Notes under the pieces: model-generated | The model's database searches: none | Told to the model about the DNA's origin: nothing | The model's input: the letters and a program-made list of their open reading frames with translations, nothing else | Shown: positions 41,727 to 49,504 of the stretch, in pieces | Layout: every line of letters starts with the position of its first letter | How positions within the stretch are numbered: position 1 is the first letter of the stretch | Program-made: the position numbers and the translations under genes | From: Lachnoclostridium sp. UBA1308 | GTDB taxonomy: Bacteria; Bacillota; Clostridia; Lachnospirales; Lachnospiraceae | Assembly: GCA_002307215.1 (NCBI GenBank) | Contig: DBTU01000010.1 | Span: forward strand, 21,487 to 85,486 | Direction of reading: 5' to 3' | DNA length: 64,000 nucleotides

Positions 41727-43658
41727 TTATATATCCAGCTTTGCATACTTTGCTTCTTCAAGGATGAAGGAGCGTCTTGGCGGTACATTGTTACTCATCA
41801 ACATACTGGTAACTTCATCGGCCTCTACATTGTCGCTAATCGTAATTTGAGCCAGAATTCGGGACTCGGGGTCAAGTGTTGTTTCCCAGAGCTGATGTGC
41901 ATCCATTTCGCCCAGACCTTTATAGCGCTGCAGGTTAAGGATTTTATTGCTCTCTGTTTTACGAAATTTCTCAAGTTCAAAGTCATTAAATAAATATTCG
42001 GACTGCTTTGCTTTCTTACCCTTTACCGTAGTTTCATATTCTACCTTATACAGAGGCGGGAGTCCGCGGTATACTTTACCTTCGAGAATCAGCTCCGGCA
42101 TGAAGCGGTAGAAGAAGGTAAGCAGCAGTGTACTGATATGGGCACCATCGACATCGGCATCGGTCAAAATGATAATCTTATCATAGCGAAGCTTTGATAG
42201 ATCAAATTCATCACCGATACCACAGCCAAAGGTGGCAATCATCGCTTTTATTTCATTATTAACAAGGATTTTCTCCAAAGTAGCCTTTTCTACGTTCAGT
42301 ATCTTTCCGCGCAGAGGTAATACAGCCTGAGTTCGGCGGTTTCTCGCGGTCTTTACGGTTCCACCCGCAGAATCACCTTCGACGATATATAGTTCGCATT
42401 CCTCCGACTTTTTGGAGGAGCAGGAGGCAAGCTTGCTGCGGGTATCCACATCACTTAACTGCTTCATTACCGCGGTTCTCGCCTTATCGCTGGCACGCCT
42501 TGCATTAAAGGATTTCATGGAATTATCAAGTATGCTCTTTAGCACCTCGACATGCTTATCAAACCAGCGCTGCGACTCAACCGATAATACTTCCTCCACT
42601 GCGCCTTTGGCATCGGTATTACCTAATTTAGTCTTTGTCTGACCTTCAAACTGGGGATCGGGATGCTTGATGGAGATAATTGCTACCAGACCGTTACGGA
42701 TATCCTTACCATCAAAATTCTCATCCTTCTCTTTCAGGACGTTCAGCTCTCTTGCATACTGGTTCATAACACGAGTGAGCCCTGTCTTAAAGCCGGTAAC
42801 GAGAGTTCCGCCATCCACCACATTGATGCGGTTACAGTAGGCATTAATCTGCTCGGAGTAGCTATCTGTATATTGGAGAGCTATTTCTACTTCGATATCA
42901 CCACTCTTACCCTCAAGATAGACCGGTTCCGCATGGAGGGGTGTCATCTCACGGGTTAGGTAGGATACAAAACTTTTGATGCCGAATTCCTCCTGATAAT
43001 TTTTGGTAATTCCGGTAACTTGATCGGTAAAGTTAATTAAGATATTCTTATTCAAAAATGCCATTTCTTTCAGCTTTTTATGTATCATATCGGCTTTGAA
43101 TTCTACTGTCTCAAAGATTGTATCATCCGGGTAGAAGATTACCTTCGTCCCTGTGTCGGATTTATTGCATTTGCCGACAACAGGGAGTAGCCCGTCCTCC
43201 AGCTCCACAATGGGATGCCCACCGTTTATATATTCGTCACGGAAGATTTTGCCGTCTCTTTTTACCTCTATTATCATACGCTTCGATAGCGCATTCACCA
43301 CTGAGGCACCGACGCCGTGAAGACCGCCCGATACCTTATATACTGAATTACCGAATTTACCACCGGCGTGAAGTATAGTATATACCACGCGGACGGTCGG
43401 GATATGTTTGGTCGGATGGATATCGACTGGAACACCGCGTCCGTTGTCGCATACTTCAAATCCGCCATCCTTTAATAATGTGATATCAATTTTTGTACAA
43501 AAACCTGCCAGATGCTCATCTATGCCGTTATCAATGATCTCCCAGATTAAATGATGAAGACCCCTTGGTCCGGTGCTTCCGATATACATACCGGGACGCT
43601 TCCTTACAGCCTCAAGACCCTCCAAAACCACGATTTGACTTCCACTGTATTGCTCCAT
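41727..43658 (-). CDS. parE: DNA topoisomerase IV-type subunit B
   Basis: The ATPase subunit shows the GHKL N-box EIIDNGIDEH, the DNGRGVP loop, GLHGVGASVVNAL, the TOPRIM motif EGDSAGGT and the metal pair DADVDG. Its 643 residues fit ParE and short GyrB proteins. The start at 43658 (MEQYSGSQ) is chosen because GGAGG lies 8 nt upstream; the open frame extends to 43736. It is transcribed with parC, 82 bp apart. A structured repeat lies about 100 bp upstream of it. Whether the pair is ParCE or a second GyrBA needs a tree. Confidence 0.85.
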   Translation of the reverse strand: MEQYSGSQIVVLEGLEAVRKRPGMYIGSTGPRGLHHLIWEIIDNGIDEHLAGFCTKIDITLLKDGGFEVCDNGRGVPVDIHPTKHIPTVRVVYTILHAGGKFGNSVYKVSGGLHGVGASVVNALSKRMIIEVKRDGKIFRDEYINGGHPIVELEDGLLPVVGKCNKSDTGTKVIFYPDDTIFETVEFKADMIHKKLKEMAFLNKNILINFTDQVTGITKNYQEEFGIKSFVSYLTREMTPLHAEPVYLEGKSGDIEVEIALQYTDSYSEQINAYCNRINVVDGGTLVTGFKTGLTRVMNQYARELNVLKEKDENFDGKDIRNGLVAIISIKHPDPQFEGQTKTKLGNTDAKGAVEEVLSVESQRWFDKHVEVLKSILDNSMKSFNARRASDKARTAVMKQLSDVDTRSKLASCSSKKSEECELYIVEGDSAGGTVKTARNRRTQAVLPLRGKILNVEKATLEKILVNNEIKAMIATFGCGIGDEFDLSKLRYDKIIILTDADVDGAHISTLLLTFFYRFMPELILEGKVYRGLPPLYKVEYETTVKGKKAKQSEYLFNDFELEKFRKTESNKILNLQRYKGLGEMDAHQLWETTLDPESRILAQITISDNVEADEVTSMLMSNNVPPRRSFILEEAKYAKLDI

Positions 43659-43772
43659 ACCATAAACCTCCATGCTGATATACTGTATCCCAATTTTGTA
43701 ATCGTATTCGAAAATAAAATAGCATAATGATGTCAAAATATGAATGAGTGAATATGATAAATTGTTTCAACC

Positions 43773-43882
43773 ATTCAGTACACCCGAGAAATCCATTGGA
43801 TTTCGAGAAAATTCAGCGCCAAAATATGAGCTTTTCAACATATTTTGTGTGCATCGGTTCGAAAGAACCGCAGTGACTGAAT
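43773..43882. repeat. Structured dispersed repeat, copy B (three hairpins)
   Basis: The element is bounded by inverted ATTCAGT (43773-43779) and ACTGAAT (43876-43882), and a 15-bp direct repeat, ATTGTTTCAACCATT, occurs at 43761-43775 and 43890-43904. Inside are three small hairpins: GAAATCC/GGATTTC, AAAATATG/CATATTTT and CGGTTC/GAACCG. The left half matches 23477-23526. It lies in the leader or promoter region of parE-parC. Confidence 0.65.
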
Positions 43883-43972
43883 AGTCACAATTGTTTCAAC
43901 CATTTGTATAGGATTATAACATAAGCGAAAAGAGATTTCCAGTATACAATCATATGTTCGTATAATATTAGT

Positions 43973-44060
43973 TGCAGTTCAGCCTAGCATGGATAGAGAC
44001 AAGACGGGGAAACCATTTTTTCCGGTCCGGATACATCTCTTTGAAGGCTGAACTGTAACC
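43973..44060. repeat. Dispersed palindromic element, copy 2 (complete)
   Basis: GTTGCAGTTCAGCCT at the left pairs with AGGCTGAACTGTAAC at the right, and an inner stem GGAAA..TTTCC closes the loop. The right half (44008-44059) matches 80-133 at the window start. It is upstream of the PHP-lysA transcript and downstream of nothing on the same strand, so it is unlikely to be a terminator for the plus strand. Confidence 0.65.
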
Positions 44061-44087
44061 AATACTACAAAAAAATAAAAAAAACAA

Positions 44088-44115
44088 TTGAAAAATATAT
44101 AGAATGATGTATAAT
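44088..44115 (+). promoter_or_regulatory. Promoter for the PHP-lysA operon
   Basis: TTGAAA at 44088-44093 and TATAAT at 44110-44115 are spaced by 16 bp. A 6-bp GC-rich hairpin (CCCCCT 44144-44149, AGGGGG 44164-44169) follows in the leader, about 110 nt before the ATG. Confidence 0.55.
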
Positions 44116-44143
44116 AGGAACAATTATTTATCAAGAAAACAGA

Positions 44144-44169
44144 CCCCCTCGAAGCTGAGCCAAAGGGGG
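44144..44169 (+). terminator. Leader hairpin, possible attenuator
   Basis: A stable stem CCCCCT/AGGGGG with a 14-nt loop, flanked by complementary AAGAA and TTCTT, lies in the leader of the PHP-lysA transcript. No T-run follows, so it is more likely a stabiliser or protein site than a terminator. Confidence 0.35.
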
Positions 44170-44277
44170 AATTCTTAGTGTTTGTGGTTTCCACGCGAAC
44201 ATTGGAGTAAAATGTAAAAACAAAAGCAAAGTATATTTATGCAAAAGGCTTTAAATAAGAAAGGCTAAGGGGTGCTG

Positions 44278-44955
44278 ATGAACTTGTACCGCTATGAAAC
44301 ACATCTTCACACGACAGAAGCCAGTGCCTGTTCCATGAAAAGTGCCGAGGAACATGTGAAATCGTATCAGGAAGCCGGGTATACCGGAATCATTGTTACA
44401 GATCATTTTTTTAACGGAAACACGAGTGTTCCGAAAGATATGCCCTGGATGGAACGCATTGACCTATTCAGCAGAGGGTATGAAAATGCCATGGAAGCAG
44501 GAGATAAGTGTGGACTCAGTGTATTCTTTGGATGGGAATCAGGCTACCGTGGTACTGACTTTTTAATCTACGGTCCGGATAAGCAGTGGATGAAGGAACA
44601 TCCGGATATGATATCCTGGTCAGTAGAGGATCAGTATAAGCAGGTTCACGAAGCAGGAGGCCTTGTCGTTCATGCCCATCCGTTCCGGGTTCGTCCATAT
44701 ATTAAGGAAATACGGCTGTATCCGGAATATGTAGATGCAGTTGAGGTTATTAATGTCGGTAATCGTAATCATAATTTTGACCGGCAGGCGCTGCTGTTCG
44801 CGAAGAAGCATAATTTACCTGTTACCGCTGGAACAGATGCCCATGGGATAGAAGACCAACACAGCGGAGTGGCTTTTTTGCAGAAACTGGAGAGCATAGA
44901 AGATTATATAACCGGAATTAAATCCGGGAATTATGAGCTGATTCAGGCGATATAG
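44278..44955 (+). CDS. PHP-domain phosphoesterase
   Basis: The PHP (polymerase and histidinol phosphatase) metal motifs are in order: H-L-H in ETHLHT (residues 9-11), TDHF, HAHPFR and GTDAHG near the end. The enzyme probably removes phosphate from a small molecule or nucleic acid. ATG 44278 is preferred over the in-frame GTG 44272 because AAGGGG overlaps the GTG. lysA follows after 26 bp, so this could be a histidinol-phosphatase-like partner in amino acid synthesis, but the link is by position only. Confidence 0.82.
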   Translation: MNLYRYETHLHTTEASACSMKSAEEHVKSYQEAGYTGIIVTDHFFNGNTSVPKDMPWMERIDLFSRGYENAMEAGDKCGLSVFFGWESGYRGTDFLIYGPDKQWMKEHPDMISWSVEDQYKQVHEAGGLVVHAHPFRVRPYIKEIRLYPEYVDAVEVINVGNRNHNFDRQALLFAKKHNLPVTAGTDAHGIEDQHSGVAFLQKLESIEDYITGIKSGNYELIQAI

Positions 44956-44981
44956 ATTACTACTCAGATAGGAGGTTACTT

Positions 44982-46241
44982 ATGAAAACACCATTTGTTA
45001 CACAGGAACAGCTACTTGAAATAACAAAGCAATATCCAACCCCCTTTCATATCTATGATGAGAAAGGAATTCGAGAGAATGCCAGAAAACTTTACAGAGC
45101 CTTTGCTTGGAATAAGGGCTTTAAAGAATATTTTGCGGTAAAAGCCACTCCGAATCCTTACATCATTAAAATCTTGAAGGAAGAGGGCTGCGGTGTCGAT
45201 TGCTCCTCCATGACGGAACTTATGTTATCGGAGGCACTCGGATTTAACGGAGATGATATCATGTTCTCCTCCAATGCAACCCCTCCGGAAGAATTTATCA
45301 AGGCGAAAGAAATGAAAGCCATCATCAATCTGGATGACTATACACATATTGATTTTCTGGAGAAAACAACCGGAATTCCGGAGAAGATCTGCTGCCGTTT
45401 TAATCCGGGCGGAGTTTTTAAGACGGCGAATGGGATAATGGATAATCCGGGAGATGCAAAATACGGATTCACCAAAGAACAAATGATAGACGGCTTTATA
45501 AGGCTGAAGGAAAAAGGTGTGAAGGAATTCGGAATACATTCCTTCTTGGCAAGTAATACGGCTACAGAGGAATACTATCCGATATTGGCCGGGATATTAT
45601 TTGAACTGGCAGCTGAGCTTCATGAGAAGACCGGGGCAGATATCAAATTCATAAATTTGTCCGGTGGTGTGGGTATTCCATATAAACCAAACGCAAAGGC
45701 TAATGATATCATGAAGATCGGTGAAGGAGTACGAAAGGAATTTGAGAGAGTTCTGATCCCGGCAGGCATGGGCGATATAGCAATTTTTACAGAGCTTGGT
45801 CGTTATATGCTGGCCCCCTACGGGCATCTGGTAGCGACGGCGATTCATGAAAAGCATATATATAAGGAATATATCGGTCTGGACGCCTGTGCCGTGAATC
45901 TAATGAGACCTGCCATGTATGGGGCCTATCATCATATTACGGTTATGGGAAAGGAACAGGAACCCTGTGACCATAAATATGATATTACCGGTTCTCTTTG
46001 TGAGAATAATGATAAATTTGCAATTGACAGGATGCTGCCAAAGATTGATATCGGTGATCTGATTGTAATCCATGATACCGGAGCTCATGGCTTTGCAATG
46101 GGTTATAATTACAACGGAAAGCTGAAGTCGGCGGAGCTTTTATTCAAGGAAGACGGCTCCTGCGAACTGATCAGAAGAGCAGAGACACCAAAAGATTATT
46201 TTGCAACCTTTGATTTTGGAGATATTTTAAAGAATATGTAA
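44982..46241 (+). CDS. lysA: Diaminopimelate decarboxylase
   Basis: The fold-III PLP decarboxylase is shown by the PLP lysine K54 in YFAVKATPNP, the HSFLASN segment, the glycine loop LSGGVGIPY, and the cysteine of SLCENND in the second half of the active site. LysA removes CO2 from meso-diaminopimelate in the last step of lysine synthesis. The usual CESGD reads CENND here, as in a divergent branch that some genomes place near carboxynorspermidine decarboxylases, so the substrate is probable rather than certain. AGGAGG precedes the ATG. It shares a transcript with the PHP gene. Confidence 0.83.
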   Translation: MKTPFVTQEQLLEITKQYPTPFHIYDEKGIRENARKLYRAFAWNKGFKEYFAVKATPNPYIIKILKEEGCGVDCSSMTELMLSEALGFNGDDIMFSSNATPPEEFIKAKEMKAIINLDDYTHIDFLEKTTGIPEKICCRFNPGGVFKTANGIMDNPGDAKYGFTKEQMIDGFIRLKEKGVKEFGIHSFLASNTATEEYYPILAGILFELAAELHEKTGADIKFINLSGGVGIPYKPNAKANDIMKIGEGVRKEFERVLIPAGMGDIAIFTELGRYMLAPYGHLVATAIHEKHIYKEYIGLDACAVNLMRPAMYGAYHHITVMGKEQEPCDHKYDITGSLCENNDKFAIDRMLPKIDIGDLIVIHDTGAHGFAMGYNYNGKLKSAELLFKEDGSCELIRRAETPKDYFATFDFGDILKNM

Positions 46242-46361
46242 GAAAGAGCCGATAATTGAATTAACATGAAATGCGAAAGAAAAACCGCATGAACATCTCA
46301 TAAGCGGAATATTCATGGAACAAAAGAATATTTTATGTGCTTGCAAGATAAGATATAATGT

Positions 46362-46402
46362 AACTCGTAGGTAGATTATTGACCTTGATTCGAGTTTTTT
46401 TT
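46362..46402 (+). terminator. Terminator downstream of lysA
   Basis: AACTCG (46362-46367) pairs with CGAGTT (46391-46396), directly followed by a run of T residues. Confidence 0.65.
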
Positions 46403-46450
46403 ACACACAAAAAACTTTTGTAATGCCCGGGATGGGAGTATTTAATCAGG

Positions 46451-46479
46451 TTGACAACACACTATCGATACGATATAAT
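46451..46479 (+). promoter_or_regulatory. Consensus promoter for greA-lysS
   Basis: TTGACA at 46451-46456 and TATAAT at 46474-46479 match the vegetative consensus in all twelve positions with the ideal 17-bp spacer. This predicts strong constitutive expression. Confidence 0.9.
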
Positions 46480-46531
46480 ACTTTGAATGTATTGTATGAT
46501 GTGAAAAAGCAATATGGAGGAAGGGTGTTTT

Positions 46532-47017
46532 ATGGCTGAAAAGAAAAACATATTGACTTATGAGGGACTTCGACAGTTGGAGGATGAGATTCAGGATCTG
46601 AAGTTAAACCAAAGGAAATCCGTAGCACAGAAGATTAAAGAAGCAAGAGAGCAGGGGGATCTTTCTGAAAATGCAGAGTATGATGCTGCAAAAGACGAAC
46701 AGAGAGATATTGAGACTCGCATTGAAGAAATAGATAAGATTCTTAAGAATGCCGAGGTTGTTGTAGAAGACGAAGTAGACGTTAACGTTATTAATATAGG
46801 CTGTAGGGTTAAAATCTTTGATATGGATTATAATGAGGATCTTGAATATAAGCTGGTTGGTTCAACAGAAGCTAACAGCCTGCGAGGCAAGATATCGAAT
46901 GAATCTCCGTTAGGAAAAGAACTGATCGGAAAAAGTGTCGGTGATGTTGTGAAGGTTGAAACGCATGCGGGTTCCATGCATTATAAGATATTGGGAATCC
47001 TAAAGTCCAATTTATAA
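46532..47017 (+). CDS. greA: Transcription elongation factor GreA
   Basis: GreA rescues backtracked RNA polymerase by stimulating transcript cleavage. The N-terminal coiled coil ends in the conserved tip region (GDLSENAEYDAAKDEQ, residues about 40-55), where two acidic residues reach the active site; the C-terminal FKBP-like domain holds ESPLGKELIGKSVGDVV. The 161-residue length is standard. The start ATG at 46532 follows GGAGGAAGGG. lysS follows after 45 bp, a pairing conserved in many Firmicutes. Confidence 0.96.
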   Translation: MAEKKNILTYEGLRQLEDEIQDLKLNQRKSVAQKIKEAREQGDLSENAEYDAAKDEQRDIETRIEEIDKILKNAEVVVEDEVDVNVINIGCRVKIFDMDYNEDLEYKLVGSTEANSLRGKISNESPLGKELIGKSVGDVVKVETHAGSMHYKILGILKSNL

Positions 47018-47062
47018 AATACCGGTAAGCAAAAGCGTTTACTGCGATAAGAGGTGTATTTC

Positions 47063-48553
47063 ATGGCTGATGATAGAATTCAGGAAGAGCAGGATATCAA
47101 CGAATTATTAAAGATAAGACGGGCAAAGCTTACAGAGCTTCAAGAGAGCGGAAATGATCCGTTTCAGATTATGAAGTTCGAGGTTGCCAACCGTTCCAAC
47201 GAAATTCTGGAGAAATTCGAGGAGTTTGAAGGAAAAGAGGTTTCGATTGCAGGACGCGTCATGTCCAAGCGAGTTATGGGAAAAGCCTCCTTTTGTAATA
47301 TCAGAGATATCGGCGGTGACATCCAGGTCTATATCAGGAAAGACGAAGTAGGGGAGGAACCCTACGCACAGTTTAAGAAATATGACATCGGAGATATCAT
47401 CGGAATTGAAGGAACAGTATTCAAGACCCACACGGGTGAAGTGTCTGTAAAAGTGCAGAAGGTTATTCTTCTGACCAAGAGCCTTCAGATATTGCCCGAG
47501 AAGTTTCACGGACTTAAAGATACTGATACAAGATACAGACAGCGTTATATTGATTTGATCGTAAATCCCGAAGTAAGAGATACCTTTATCAAGCGCTCAC
47601 ACATTATCAGGGAGATCCGTTACTATTTAGATAGTAAGGATTTTATTGAGGTAGAAACCCCCGTACTTGTACCGAATGCCGGAGGAGCTGCAGCTAAGCC
47701 TTTCAGTACTCATCATAATGCGTTGGATCAAGATGTTCATCTTAGGATATCACTCGAGTTATATTTGAAGCGTCTGATTGTCGGAGGACTGGAACGTGTC
47801 TATGAGATCGGTAGAGTATTTCGTAATGAAGGCCTATCTGTCAGACACAATCCTGAATTTACACTATTGGAATTATACCAAGCATACACTGATTATTATG
47901 GAATGATGGATTTAGTAGAAGATTTATTTCGCTGTGTGGCACAGAAGGTGCTCGGTACAACGACTCTTACCTATGACGGTGTAGAAATTGATTTATCCAA
48001 GCCTTTTGAGAGATTGACCATGATTGAGGCTGTTAAGAAATATGCAAATGTTGATTTTGATAAGATTCCGGATGAAGCGGCCGCAAAGGCGCTTGCGAAG
48101 GAGCATCACTTAAAATATGAGGATAGACACAAGCGAGGTGACATCATCAATTTATTCTTTGAAGAATATGTTGAGGAGCATTTAGTTCAGCCCACCTTCG
48201 TTATGGATCACCCGGTTGAGATATCACCGCTTGCCAGCAGGAAGCCTGAGAATCCGGATTATACAGAGCGCTTTGAGCTGTTTGTAACAAAGCGAGAGAT
48301 GGCAAATGCGTTCTCGGAGCTTAATGATCCCTTAGATCAGAGAGGCCGTTTTGAAGCACAGGAGGCTCTCAGAGCCGCCGGAGATGAAGAAGCAAACCAA
48401 TTGGATGAGGACTTTCTTACAGCGTTAGAATACGGAATGCCGCCCACCGGTGGTATCGGTATCGGAATTGACCGCTTTGTCATGCTGTTAACGGATTCGA
48501 TGGCGATTAGAGATGTATTGCTGTTCCCGACGATGAAGAGTATTGAGAAATAA
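47063..48553 (+). CDS. lysS: Lysyl-tRNA synthetase (class II)
   Basis: The enzyme charges tRNA-Lys. An N-terminal OB fold for anticodon binding (about 60-150) is followed by the class II core with motif 1 (FIEVETPVLVPNAGG), motif 2 (RVFRNEGLSVRHNPEFT) and motif 3 (GIGIGIDRFVML). With 496 residues it is full length. Start ATG 47063 has GAGGTG at 6 nt. It is the second gene of the greA promoter. A weak stem (AAACCC/GGGTTT) spans the stop codon, and 42 bp after it begins the putative attachment site of the genomic island, so the insertion leaves lysS intact. Confidence 0.96.
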   Translation: MADDRIQEEQDINELLKIRRAKLTELQESGNDPFQIMKFEVANRSNEILEKFEEFEGKEVSIAGRVMSKRVMGKASFCNIRDIGGDIQVYIRKDEVGEEPYAQFKKYDIGDIIGIEGTVFKTHTGEVSVKVQKVILLTKSLQILPEKFHGLKDTDTRYRQRYIDLIVNPEVRDTFIKRSHIIREIRYYLDSKDFIEVETPVLVPNAGGAAAKPFSTHHNALDQDVHLRISLELYLKRLIVGGLERVYEIGRVFRNEGLSVRHNPEFTLLELYQAYTDYYGMMDLVEDLFRCVAQKVLGTTTLTYDGVEIDLSKPFERLTMIEAVKKYANVDFDKIPDEAAAKALAKEHHLKYEDRHKRGDIINLFFEEYVEEHLVQPTFVMDHPVEISPLASRKPENPDYTERFELFVTKREMANAFSELNDPLDQRGRFEAQEALRAAGDEEANQLDEDFLTALEYGMPPTGGIGIGIDRFVMLLTDSMAIRDVLLFPTMKSIEK

Positions 48554-48594
48554 ACCCTGTATTTATGCGGGTTTAAGAAAATAATGGTCAAGAT

Positions 48595-48616
48595 TTACGA
48601 CCAACTTACGACCAAA
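48595..48616. other. Putative left attachment site of the island
   Basis: Two 11-bp units in tandem, TTACGACCAAC and TTACGACCAAA, lie directly downstream of lysS. The first 17 bases (48595-48611) recur with one change (C to T) as the last 17 bases of the window, at 63984-64000. Direct repeats flanking a block of defence genes are typical products of tyrosine-recombinase integration, but no integrase is in view. Confidence 0.55.
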
Positions 48617-48685
48617 TAATAAAGTATATTTGAAAGAATCTCTTGGAAACAGGGGATTCTTTTTTTGTAAACAAAAAAGATATAT

Positions 48686-48914
48686 AAAAAAAGCAGAACC
48701 AATAGTAGGAAACCAAAGGTGAAGGAGCTGAATGTGAAATATGCGGAGGCCTTTGCGAAAAAGAAAGAAAACAGCCTATAGTGGGTACCGGAAGGCAAAA
48801 GCTGAGATGCAGGAATTTGTAAAAGCAAAATATAACATTGATATGTTCCAGGATGCAGAGCAGTTTCAGGAACAGGAACAGAAAAAGATGAAGGATAAAA
48901 TTACACAGAGATAG
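48686..48914 (+). pseudogene. Frameshifted tail, possibly of a relaxase/mobilisation protein
   Basis: One frame reads KPKVKELNVKYAEAFAKKKE and stops at 48779; a second frame, from about 48760 on, reads YSGYRKAKAEMQEFVKAKYN and then a Gln/Glu/Lys-rich end to the stop at 48912-48914. Joined by one frameshift they give a coiled, charged C-terminus like those I know from relaxases of Lachnospiraceae conjugative or mobilisable transposons (Y-R-x-x-x-x-EM-x-x-x-x-x-x-K-x-N-I/V). No catalytic part is present. The assignment rests on a short pattern only. Confidence 0.4.
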
Positions 48915-48920
48915 TATTTG

Positions 48921-48962
48921 GGGCAATCATCAATCTTTAGTTTGGTGGTTGCCCGCTTTTTT
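48921..48962 (+). terminator. Strong intrinsic terminator behind the decayed tail
   Basis: GGGCAATCATCAA (48921-48933) pairs with TTGGTGGTTGCCC (48942-48954), followed by a T-run. It ends the transcript that once carried the relaxase-like gene. Confidence 0.8.
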
Positions 48963-48993
48963 GCTTTTTGGAGAATCGGAAGCTTCTCATAGT

Positions 48994-49101
48994 ACTCACA
49001 TTAGTGAGTGCATAGCCAGACATCTGTGACGGCTGTTCTGAGCGGATTTGGGACACTCCACAACAAGTAATTGCACAAGGACTAGTCCTGTGCACTACTT
49101 G
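48994..49101. repeat. Inverted repeats at the left end of the island
   Basis: ACTCAC/GTGAGT (48994-49009, 4-nt loop) and a 38-bp imperfect inverted repeat (49064-49101: CAAGTA outside, GCACA inside, centre GGACTAGTCC) lie between the terminator and the HTH gene. Such structures are common at transfer origins and recombinase sites. I find no gene in 48963-49247. Confidence 0.5.
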
Positions 49102-49169
49102 CCAGTTAGTGAATGTGGTCAAAAAAACGACCAACTCTTTAACAAATGTCAATAAACGACTAATATTGA

Positions 49170-49198
49170 TTGATTTTATTCGCAGTTGTGATTATAAT
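49170..49198 (+). promoter_or_regulatory. Promoter of the stand-alone HTH gene
   Basis: TTGATT at 49170-49175 and TATAAT at 49193-49198 are spaced by 17 bp. The surrounding sequence (ATTGATTTTATTCGC) is nearly the same as that of the methyltransferase promoter. Confidence 0.6.
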
Positions 49199-49247
49199 TA
49201 AAACAATGTGTTTCATTTATTAAGTCGAGAAATGTGGAGAATGTGAA

Positions 49248-49436
49248 ATGGAATATTTATCAATACGTCAAACTGCAGAAAAGTGGGAAATTTCCAAGAG
49301 AAGAATTCAAATTTTATGTGCAGAAGATCGAATACCTGGTGCGATAAAAATTGATTACTCATGGGCAATTCCTGCAAATGCAGAAAAGCCGAAGGATGAA
49401 AGAATTAAGAGCGGAAAGTACGTTAAATTAAAATAA
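49248..49436 (+). CDS. Small HTH protein, homologous to the methyltransferase N-terminus
   Basis: The 62-residue protein is a single helix-turn-helix domain of the excisionase/MerR-like type (LSIRQTAEKWEISKRRIQIL). It aligns over 53 residues with residues 3-55 of the methyltransferase downstream, with 23 identities, including RIPGA-x-K and P-K-D-x-R. A stand-alone copy of the methyltransferase's DNA-binding domain in front of the operon could act as a controller (C-protein-like) or excisionase. The ATG has GTGGAGAATG upstream. A separate promoter lies between it and the methyltransferase. Confidence 0.75.
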   Translation: MEYLSIRQTAEKWEISKRRIQILCAEDRIPGAIKIDYSWAIPANAEKPKDERIKSGKYVKLK

Positions 49437-49452
49437 TAACAAGAAAAGTGAA

Positions 49453-49481
49453 TTGATTTTTATACGCGAGAAAATGATAAT
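49453..49481 (+). promoter_or_regulatory. Promoter of the defence operon
   Basis: TTGATT at 49453-49458 and GATAAT at 49476-49481 are spaced by 17 bp, 23 bp before the methyltransferase ATG. The stretch ATTGATTTTTATACGC resembles the corresponding part of the HTH-gene promoter (ATTGATTTTATTCGC), which suggests a common operator. Confidence 0.6.
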
Positions 49482-49504
49482 ACTAAAAGGATGGTTATAA
49501 GATA

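Noticed and set aside
48937..49152. 71-residue minus-strand frame at the left end of the island
   Set aside because: It crosses a terminator and two inverted repeats and shows no protein-like pattern.
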